A stretch of DNA of 49,074 bases, from positions 1 through 49,074 of the forward strand of contig JANQLH010000059.1 in NCBI GenBank assembly GCA_028280735.1, written 5' to 3'. The position numbers and the translations under genes were made by a program. Below the pieces are notes generated by a model. The model saw only the letters and a program-made list of their open reading frames with translations, ran no database searches and was not told the origin of the DNA. Shown one piece after another: positions 8,652 to 16,866 of this stretch (position 1 is the first letter of the stretch; the number at the start of each line of letters is the position of its first letter). This stretch comes from SAR324 cluster bacterium. Lineage in GTDB: Bacteria; SAR324; XYD2-FULL-50-16.

Positions 8652-8770
8652 TCTTGAAGAATCGGCAAAGAGGCCTATTTCTATGGCTTGGTGAAGAACC
8701 TCAAAACAGATGTGTTGCCCGGGTCAAGGAACGAGCTTCGGGGAATGTCAGTCTGAAACAGCCGTTAGGT

Positions 8771-9412
8771 TTATTTGATTCGAGATTTAATCGGCTTAAA
8801 TGCCAAAACTTTTAGTCTGAATGAAGCCAAAATTAACCATGACATGATAATAATAACATAGATTCTTTGGCTTATGCCCAAAAGATCGGGTGCATTGTTA
8901 ACGATTATAAACAGACCTGCAAAAGCAACAGGAGCTAGAAAAGCAAGCATTACCAAAGACATAAAAATACTTTGAGGAACTCCCACTTTTTTTAAATTAA
9001 GAGAAAAAATGGTCATTACAGGAAAAATTGCGAGTGTTCCTATGAACGCTCCAATATTGTGGATGTGACCAGAAAATGTAATTGCTTTGCCATGGATGTC
9101 AGTTGGAAAAAAATTTGTCAGCACAGACAACGTGGCGATGATTAAACAAAAAAGGCAGATCCGGGATTTTTGGATTTTATGAAATATATAGTAAAAACCT
9201 AAGGTAAAGGCGAAACAGCCGATCAAATTTCCAATTATGGCGACATTTAGCAACCAGCCATATTTACCTAAAACGAGTTCACTGACAAATCTTCTTGATG
9301 GGTCATAATCAGGTTGAATAAAGTGTAAAGCAATTGTAACGACCAAAAACACACTAAACCCAATTATCGCGATTACAGGTAATAGTTGGAATGCCCCTCT
9401 CTTTGCTCTCAT
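8771..9412 (-). CDS. DUF998-family membrane protein
   Basis: 213 aa; 'YDPSRRFVSELVLGKYGWLLN' and multi-TM pattern. Confidence 0.75.
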   Translation of the reverse strand: MRAKRGAFQLLPVIAIIGFSVFLVVTIALHFIQPDYDPSRRFVSELVLGKYGWLLNVAIIGNLIGCFAFTLGFYYIFHKIQKSRICLFCLIIATLSVLTNFFPTDIHGKAITFSGHIHNIGAFIGTLAIFPVMTIFSLNLKKVGVPQSIFMSLVMLAFLAPVAFAGLFIIVNNAPDLLGISQRIYVIIIMSWLILASFRLKVLAFKPIKSRIK

Positions 9413-9492
9413 ATAAACTCAACCCTCATCCGTAAATTGCCATTGAATGCTGGATTAATATATACAATTTGAAATCCTCTTTGCCTACACCC

Positions 9493-9542
9493 TTTTAACC
9501 TGCGGCTTTCGGAGTGCTGCAGAGGAAGCCGTCAGGTTGAAA
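9493..9542. other. Strong imperfect hairpin, possibly attC-like or terminator, overlapping the higA 3' end
   Basis: TTTTAACCTG-CGGCTTTC ... GGAAGCCG-T-CAGGTTGAAA complementary arms; GTTGGAT at 9548-9554. Confidence 0.4.
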
Positions 9543-9861
9543 CATTTGTTGGATTTTCAGTCTGTTGCAATGGAGTAATTGTTTTAAGGATTTCTTTTTC
9601 TGTGCTTGAAGCTTTGTATAAATCCCATCGTTGTTGTAGATTCATCCAGAAATCTTCAGAATTGCCAAAAAACCTAGCGAGTCTCAATGCCGTGCTAGGA
9701 GTTATACCGCGTTTTTGGCTGATTATTTCATTTATCCTTTGGAAAGGCACATGAATAGCCTTTGCCAAATCTCTTTGGGTTAGATCCAAAGGTACCAGGA
9801 ATTCTTCTAAAAGCATTTCTCCTGGATGAGTCGGTAGTCTGTGTGTTGGAATTCGCAACAT
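9532..9861 (-). CDS. higA: HigA/VapI-family addiction-module antitoxin
   Basis: 109 aa; 'THPGEMLLEEFLVPLDLTQRDLAKAIHVPFQRINEIISQKRGITPSTALRLARFFGNSEDFWMNLQ' HTH-XRE signature. Confidence 0.9.
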   Translation of the reverse strand: MLRIPTHRLPTHPGEMLLEEFLVPLDLTQRDLAKAIHVPFQRINEIISQKRGITPSTALRLARFFGNSEDFWMNLQQRWDLYKASSTEKEILKTITPLQQTENPTNVST

Positions 9862-10048
9862 ATGAAAAGGAAGCGTTTCATTGCGAAAGAGGATTAGTTT
9901 TTTTGTTAATTACTCCTAAAACCTTACCAATCAGTCGATTCCAAACCAGTAGCGGCAGATAACTTGCATTTTCAGGACAAAATTTTATCTTCCTTTCACC
10001 TAAAGCCTTCAATTATGCCTGTTTTAAGCATCGCGAAAGGTTGGAAAC

Positions 10049-11818
10049 ATGGAAAAAGAAAATTCACAAAAACCGGCTAAAACCCTGAATACCGGTGAAA
10101 TTGCAAAAGAATTGGAAACTCTTTCCCGGAAATATGAAGATCTAAGGCGCCGCTACGAAGAACAATCACGCCATTTAAACCTGATAAAGGCCGTTGAGTT
10201 CATCAATAGCAAGCACTTTGAACTACAGGTCTTTCTCGATCAGTTAATTGAACGGGTGATGTCGTCTACCAACACTGAATCGGCAGCCCTGCTTCTGCTG
10301 GATGAAGAGGAAGAAAACCTTGAGTTCGTAATTGCCAAGGGTCCCAGTTCGGAAAAATTAAAGGGCTTAACCATATCACAGGGTGAAGGCATTGCAGGTA
10401 AAACGCTGGCCACCAACCAGCCTTATATTGCCCAGAACGTCAAAGACGATTCAACCTGGAATTCCAGAATTGCTGAGTCTATCCAATACCAAACCTTCAA
10501 TCTTCTGGCTGTCCCGTTACAAATTAAAGGTCAGGCAAAGGGAGTAATTGAGATTATCAATAAAAAGGATGGTGACTTGTTTTTTGATGAAGACGTAGTT
10601 CTTTTGCAAAGCCTTGGCTCCGAGGTGGCCGTAGCCCTGGAAAATGCAAGGTTACTGGATTCGGCCAGATTCCGGGCTCAGAATTTTGAAAAACTGACAA
10701 CTCTTTCCGCCATTCTTAACTCCAGCCTGGATCAAAAACTGGTGCGTAGAAGGGCATTGGAATCCGTTGTTGAATTATTGGAATGTGAAACCGGTTCTCT
10801 TTACCTGATCGACAAAGAGAGCAACGAGCTTTATTTTGAAGTAGCTTTGGGTGAAAAGGGAAAAGCTGTCAAAGAGGTTCGTTTGAAAATGGGTGAGGGA
10901 GTAGCCGGTTGGGTGGCGGAAAAAGGGAAGAGTGATTTGGTTCCTGATACCAGTGAAGATCCGCGGTGGGCGAAACATGTGGATGAAAAATCGGATTTCA
11001 TCACAAGAAACATGATCACTGTTCCGGTCAAAATAAAGGATAAGGTAATTGGTGTCTTACAAGCCCTGAATAAGCAAAAAGGTAAAAAACCGGATATTGC
11101 GGATTTGAAATTAATGGAAAGCCTGTCTGACCAGGTAGCGATAGCGTTGGAAAACGCCCGATTGTACGAAGAGCAGAAGGATATGTTTTTCGAAACAGCC
11201 GAAGCGTTGGCGGCAGCCATCGAAAAAAGAGATCCATACACCGGAGGGCATACCAAAAGAGTTAGGGACTTCAGTCTGGCCATAGCTAAGCAGCTTGAAC
11301 TCGATGATGATACCATGGAATTGCTGGAAATTACGGCAATATTGCATGACATAGGCAAGATTGGAGTAGACGACGCCATACTTCGTAAACCCGGAAAACT
11401 CACCGATGAAGAATTCGCAAAAATGAAAAAGCACACCATTTACGGTTACGATATTCTTGAGAATGTGAAACAGTTAACTCCCGCAATTCCGGGAATGAAA
11501 CATCATCACGAACGAGTAGACGGCAAAGGATACCCGGAGGGTCTGAAAGGAGAGGAGATCCCGCTGTTGGCCCGAATTATTTGTGTAGCAGATACCTGGG
11601 ATGCCATGACATCCAACCGGCCCTACCGTAAGGGTTTATCGGACAAAATTGCTTATGAAGAATTGAAAAAAAATAAAAACAAACAATTCGACGTGAAAAT
11701 CCTGAATGCTTTTATTCGGGCTTATAACAACGGCGATATTTTTTCCCAGCAAAGGGAAGAAAGCTTAAAAGGTTTGCATCACCGCACTTCCGAAGTACCT
11801 GCTCAAACCATCACCTAA
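10049..11818 (+). CDS. GAF-GAF-HD-GYP protein, probable cyclic-di-GMP phosphodiesterase
   Basis: 589 aa; two GAF domains; 'HDIGKIG' and 'HHHERVDGKGYPEGL' HD-GYP motif. Confidence 0.92.
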   Translation: MEKENSQKPAKTLNTGEIAKELETLSRKYEDLRRRYEEQSRHLNLIKAVEFINSKHFELQVFLDQLIERVMSSTNTESAALLLLDEEEENLEFVIAKGPSSEKLKGLTISQGEGIAGKTLATNQPYIAQNVKDDSTWNSRIAESIQYQTFNLLAVPLQIKGQAKGVIEIINKKDGDLFFDEDVVLLQSLGSEVAVALENARLLDSARFRAQNFEKLTTLSAILNSSLDQKLVRRRALESVVELLECETGSLYLIDKESNELYFEVALGEKGKAVKEVRLKMGEGVAGWVAEKGKSDLVPDTSEDPRWAKHVDEKSDFITRNMITVPVKIKDKVIGVLQALNKQKGKKPDIADLKLMESLSDQVAIALENARLYEEQKDMFFETAEALAAAIEKRDPYTGGHTKRVRDFSLAIAKQLELDDDTMELLEITAILHDIGKIGVDDAILRKPGKLTDEEFAKMKKHTIYGYDILENVKQLTPAIPGMKHHHERVDGKGYPEGLKGEEIPLLARIICVADTWDAMTSNRPYRKGLSDKIAYEELKKNKNKQFDVKILNAFIRAYNNGDIFSQQREESLKGLHHRTSEVPAQTIT

Positions 11819-13563
11819 ACCCTAACAAGACACATGGCCTTGTTCTTTGGTTGATCGTCGGGTGATATAATTCTTAATCCCTTGCCCTCATCAACGATTT
11901 CTATTAACGGAATCGCTTTGTTCTTTGCAATATCCTCATGTTCAAGGATTTTTATACAAGCCTTATTTGATTTGATTGCCTCTTCGGCATCGACAATTGA
12001 GAATGCTCCATCAAAGGCAAAATTATGGGATGATCCGACAACCATGCGAATTGTTTCTTCGTCTGAATTGGAGGGAACCTGGAACACATTCCTGGAATCC
12101 AGATATACGGACGCCTTACTGGCAATCAGCTCATTCAAGGCATCATTCCTGGTAGTAGCCAACAATCGTGCGTAACCGTCTTCAAGAGCTTCTTCATATA
12201 ACTCCGCATCGAGTAAATCCGTGCAAATAGTTTCCAGACCCAGATGGTCGGCTAGCAGACACTTGGTTCGATCCGTTTCAAGAAAAGACACCGGAACAAA
12301 CTTGCTTGCCTGTTCCGCCAATGCCGAACTGAAAGGATTAATGCCAACTATTAACAGTCCGGTTCTGGATGCGGGGATACGCACATCCAGCGCACTGGCC
12401 AGCGGCCTGCAGGCTACGGTTGCCAGTACCCCGGAAAAGAAAATAATCGCGAAAGTCAGATTTAAGACAACCGACATTTCATATTCATACCCTGACACTA
12501 CAAGGGTAGCATAGGAAGCGGTGGCTACCGCCACAATTCCCCGGGGACCGATTATTCCAATAAACAGCTGTTCACGAAAAGTAACATTGGTTTTTACAAA
12601 CGCAATCAAGATTGAAAGTGGTCTAACCAAGGCACCCAACACCACGGCTACGAACGCCATGGCCCACCACTTGTCCATTAAAGGCAGGGGGTTTACATAG
12701 GCAGATAACAGGACAAAGGTACTGCTGATAAAGAGGCTGGAGACCTGTTCCTTAAAATGACGTACTTCCGGCAAAAACGTCTTACGGGTATTTGAAAGAT
12801 AAAATCCGGCCACTGCCGCCGCTAAGGGCCCCGAAGAATGCAGCACTGCATTGGCAACGGTAAATGTGGCTATGGCTCCGGTAACGCTTGCAATACCAAG
12901 TAAGGTCGAATCCTTCAGCTTTGCCGTCCATTCCAAAACATAAGTGAGCAAAAATCCGCAGGCAATCCCGATAATAATTCCTCCGAAGATTCTCAGTAAA
13001 AATACCAGCGATACATCGACAAACGAATCGGAAAAATTCAAATCAACCATTTCCAGTGCAACAGCACTTAGCAACACTCCTATGACATCACCCCAGATCG
13101 ATTCCCAATTAAGCAATGTCTCCAAACGTCTGTTTAAATAAACGCTTTTCAATATCGAGCCAATAACTGTGGGACCGGTTACCACAATTAGCGCCCCGAA
13201 AAAAATCGCAATATTCCAGGATAACTCCAGTATGTAATGTGCCAGTAATGCGGCGCCAATGCCCGTCAGCGGAAGAGCCACTATCAGTATTCTGCGAATA
13301 GCCGAGGATTCCGCTTTGAAACTATGTGAAGAGAGTGATAGTCCCCCTTCAAACAAGATAATTGCTACTACGATTTCCAGCAGAATATGGAGTCCTCCTC
13401 CTAGCGAATCTGGCTTTATCCATTGTAATCCGATATTTCCGACGACAAGACCGAAAAACAGATAAAACAATATTGCCGGAATCCTGAGTTTTCTGGACAG
13501 AATATAAGAAGATACTCCGATAACCATTGCAATAGTAATTGATTGCAGCGCAATTAGATCCAT
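11815..13563 (-). CDS. Cation:proton antiporter (CPA1/NhaP-like) with C-terminal nucleotide-binding-like region
   Basis: 582 aa; multi-TM Na+/H+ exchanger fold, 'IIGPRGIVAVATASYA', soluble TrkA-N-like tail. Confidence 0.88.
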   Translation of the reverse strand: MDLIALQSITIAMVIGVSSYILSRKLRIPAILFYLFFGLVVGNIGLQWIKPDSLGGGLHILLEIVVAIILFEGGLSLSSHSFKAESSAIRRILIVALPLTGIGAALLAHYILELSWNIAIFFGALIVVTGPTVIGSILKSVYLNRRLETLLNWESIWGDVIGVLLSAVALEMVDLNFSDSFVDVSLVFLLRIFGGIIIGIACGFLLTYVLEWTAKLKDSTLLGIASVTGAIATFTVANAVLHSSGPLAAAVAGFYLSNTRKTFLPEVRHFKEQVSSLFISSTFVLLSAYVNPLPLMDKWWAMAFVAVVLGALVRPLSILIAFVKTNVTFREQLFIGIIGPRGIVAVATASYATLVVSGYEYEMSVVLNLTFAIIFFSGVLATVACRPLASALDVRIPASRTGLLIVGINPFSSALAEQASKFVPVSFLETDRTKCLLADHLGLETICTDLLDAELYEEALEDGYARLLATTRNDALNELIASKASVYLDSRNVFQVPSNSDEETIRMVVGSSHNFAFDGAFSIVDAEEAIKSNKACIKILEHEDIAKNKAIPLIEIVDEGKGLRIISPDDQPKNKAMCLVRV

Positions 13564-14388
13564 AACCTTTTTTTGATTTAACTGTTAAGTTTAATTCTTG
13601 TGATGCACAGGAATCAATTTCTGACTTCCGGGAAAGATGGGGAATGCAGAAATTTTAATGACTTGAAGCCGAATTGTGGCCTGCTGTGTGTTCTATAGCA
13701 ATAATCGGGCAATAATCCTTGAAAACGCTTTTCCTTCATCAGCACCAAAGAAAAAGGATCAAATCAACAGCTGGATTGATTTGCAGACACAGAAACCGAA
13801 TTGAAATAACCTGCATTTGAGGTTGCCAAATCACAAAAGTGCTGTCAAATACCGTTTTTGTGGCTTTTATAGGTTTGGACAGCTATTCTTGAAAATTCTT
13901 CAACAGCAAAAGGCAGGCGTTGCTTGGCTATAGTAAATTATTGAGAAGTATCCAGCGAAAGGCCAAAAGGGGAGTTACCGCAATTCCTGGCCCGGTGCCT
14001 GACTTCCGGGGCAGGAATTAAACGGGAAGGAGTTAATGCTTGTTACTTCAAAATTCACCGCTCGATTCATGTCGGCGGCAGTTGTTCCAACACCGTTGGG
14101 GAAGGGGTCGATGTTGAAACATTAATTTCCATCGATCTTCCTTCTACGTGTTCGAGTGTTAGGTATTCCGACTGATGGAAAATTAAACTGATGTCAAGCT
14201 TGCTGACGGGGTTTTTCTACATATTTCAATTTGTGAGCCAAATATAAATTACTTTCTTATACATCTTTCATATCAGATATTTAATCAAGAAGCCAATATA
14301 ATTTTACAAGCGGATTTCCACGTTGAAAGACAAAATCGAACCCTGGAAATTACAAAATTGTCACGGCCCATAAGACTAAGGTCTGTTT

Positions 14389-14411
14389 TAAAAAGACAGA
14401 CCATTTAGCAG
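14389..14411. other. Hairpin in intergenic region
   Basis: GGTCTGT-TTTAAAAAG-ACAGACC stem-loop. Confidence 0.5.
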
Positions 14412-14504
14412 GAGGCAGGCAAAACGGTTAATCCTCACCTTGTGAAAGGACACGACCGTGAGAGCCTGTGATCGGAACCGGATAGCGTGGTATCGTTCTC
14501 GTAA

Positions 14505-15572
14505 TCAGGTGGTTGCAGCGGCCAGGTTATTCCGATTGCCGACTGATTTTCCGTGATTGTATTTTTCAATCAATGCTTCAATGTTCAGATTACCGGGGTC
14601 CAACTCCTTCGACTCCAGAAACTCCGGGTTATAAAGCTTTGAATATGCTCTCTCCCCGCTATCACAAATCATAGTCAATATTCTTTTTCCAGGTCCACAC
14701 TCAACAGCCGTTTTTAATGCCCCCGCCAGATTTAACGCTGAGCTGCTGCCTACCACAATGTTGTCATTTTTTCTGACGTAGTTGGCAACGGTAACAATAT
14801 CCTGATCAGGCAGGGTAAAGGCATCATCGATTTTTGCCTGTCCAAAATTCTCAACCAGCCTCATGATTCCGATACCTTCGGTTATGGACGACCCTTCATT
14901 TTCAAATTTTCCGGTGTGCACATAGGAGCACGAACCGGAACCTTCAGGATCTGCCAAAAGAATCTTGATCCCGGGAATTTTCTCTTTCAGATAATTTGAT
15001 ACACCCGCTATTGTCCCACCCGTACCTGAGACAGAAACAAAAAAATCCAAAAAACCACCGGTTTGATTATAGATTTCGGGGCCTGTTTTGCTGTAATGGG
15101 CTCTAAAATTACTTAAATTTTCAAATTGATTAGCCCACCAGTATTTATCCGGCTCATTTTCAGCGATTTGTCTTGCGGTGTGATAAAAATGATTTGGGTT
15201 GGAAAACGGGCACGGATCCACCAGTTTCAATTCTGCACCATATAAAGTCACAAGTCTTTCTTTTTCGAAAGCCTGTCCTTTTGGCATGACCACAAGCACC
15301 TCATATCCGAGAGATCTGCCGACAAGGGCAAGGCCAATTCCGGTGTTTCCGGCTGTGCCCTCGACGATCGTCATACCGGGCTTTAGCTTTCCCGAATCTA
15401 CGGCGTCCGTTATCATTTGCAGGGCTGCCCGGTCTTTAACCGATCCTCCCGGATTCATGGTTTCGCATTTTCCCAAGATCTCACATCCTGTAAGCCGGCT
15501 TAGAGAATTGATCCTAACAATTGGTGTATTGCCGATCAGACCTGTCAAATGATTTACTTTTAACGAATCCAT
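14505..15572 (-). CDS. Cysteine synthase/cystathionine beta-synthase-like PLP enzyme
   Basis: 355 aa; 'NPGGSVKDRAA' PLP lysine motif, 'EGTAGNTGIGLA', 'SGTGGTIAG'. Confidence 0.9.
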   Translation of the reverse strand: MDSLKVNHLTGLIGNTPIVRINSLSRLTGCEILGKCETMNPGGSVKDRAALQMITDAVDSGKLKPGMTIVEGTAGNTGIGLALVGRSLGYEVLVVMPKGQAFEKERLVTLYGAELKLVDPCPFSNPNHFYHTARQIAENEPDKYWWANQFENLSNFRAHYSKTGPEIYNQTGGFLDFFVSVSGTGGTIAGVSNYLKEKIPGIKILLADPEGSGSCSYVHTGKFENEGSSITEGIGIMRLVENFGQAKIDDAFTLPDQDIVTVANYVRKNDNIVVGSSSALNLAGALKTAVECGPGKRILTMICDSGERAYSKLYNPEFLESKELDPGNLNIEALIEKYNHGKSVGNRNNLAAATT

Positions 15573-15867
15573 GAATTACTCCTGCGAATTGAAACCGTTT
15601 ATAGATAAAGACCGTATCCATTTTCCTATTGGTCGAACTTAACCTGTCGGCTTGCATATGGCCCGAATCCAGAGCTGAGAAGCTCTTGTTAATTGCCATA
15701 TCCAGCCTTGAAAGCAATAATTTAACGCTATGCTTTCTTCAAAAATCCTGCCTTTTTTGATTCGTAGAGGGAATTTTAAAGAATGATCGTAGATATTAAA
15801 ATGGAAGATCAGTATTGAGGAACAAGGGACAGACTGAACGGCTCGACAACTGTCCCTGTAAATGGGT

Positions 15868-16536
15868 TTATACTGCAGCTGTATAATGTGTACTTAAAGC
15901 AATTAGCAACTGACCCGAGAAGTAAAATGCCAGGCTGATTCTATTCAGCTTAAAAGGAAATCTAAACTTGTTAATAGCCAGTATCACATCCGAGACATAA
16001 AACAACAGCGCACCAACTGCCAAGTAACCTGCCTGTGTCGGGTTAAAAGCATCCGTTGCAAAAGTCAGCAGGGCGCAATTCACCATGAAGGCGATTATCA
16101 GCATGTAGAATAATGTTGGAATTTTCATCGTTCCCAATCCGGGATAAACCAGAATATAGATTCCCAAACTGATCAAGCCGATTACAGACGTTTCCAGCAA
16201 ACCAAATAACACATAGCCTCCAAAATCAAGAATCGCGATAGTATAAGCGACATGCCCAAGTAAGAACAGTACCAGACCTATTAAAAACGCCTTGGCTGAA
16301 TCGAACATTAACGCGATATCCCCACCGAGACTCAGGATCATCCCTAAAAGAATTATTGTTTTGTAAGTATAGTCGAGACTATTTGTAAAAAATGACAAAA
16401 CAATCACGATGATAATCAGTGACGTCGATAGAGGTTTGAAAAAGTAGATCTGTTTCTTTTGCTTAAAAAACTCTGCCTTTAAAAGGAGTGCCACGGAAAG
16501 AATCAAACACCCGACCAAAACAGGAATGACAGTCAT
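15868..16536 (-). CDS. Lysoplasmalogenase (YhhN family)
   Basis: 222 aa; 'KPLSTSLII', 'LGGDIALMFD', 'GALLFYVSDVILAINKF'. Confidence 0.8.
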   Translation of the reverse strand: MTVIPVLVGCLILSVALLLKAEFFKQKKQIYFFKPLSTSLIIIVIVLSFFTNSLDYTYKTIILLGMILSLGGDIALMFDSAKAFLIGLVLFLLGHVAYTIAILDFGGYVLFGLLETSVIGLISLGIYILVYPGLGTMKIPTLFYMLIIAFMVNCALLTFATDAFNPTQAGYLAVGALLFYVSDVILAINKFRFPFKLNRISLAFYFSGQLLIALSTHYTAAV

Positions 16537-16866
16537 AACCCTACCCTTTATTATTTTTTACACCGTTAAATTTTACCTATGATGACCATACCAATCCTCC
16601 TTTTTTGGAATGGTCAAAAATGAAAGACAATCTCTACAAAATCTTTAACCAGGATTTGAATTGCTTTTCCATTAGTAAGAGTGAACTTACTGTTTTGTCA
16701 ATTATTTGAATCTTGCTTGTTCCCTTGACGTAATGGCGGGTGACTCGATAGATTTTATCACTCGTTTATAAGCTTTATCCTTTTGAAACACTCCTGGGAC
16801 AATCTTGTTTCATGTCTTATTATCTTTGACTTCACAGGCTGGATTTCAATCAATTGTGACAGTGAC

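Noticed and set aside
8655-8770. GTTAGGT near 8764 as an attC right box
   Set aside because: No matching left box or internal hairpin found upstream.
9762-9962. 66-aa plus-strand ORF as a HigB candidate
   Set aside because: Wrong strand, overlaps the higA coding region, no HigB-like residues.
10831-11439. 202-aa minus-strand ORF in the track
   Set aside because: Lies antisense to the clear GAF-GAF-HD-GYP gene; Ser-rich low-information translation typical of shadow ORFs.
14034-14180. Possible short peptide-coding relic in the 13.6-14.5 kb gap
   Set aside because: Two frames read plausibly but neither has a start context or recognisable domain.
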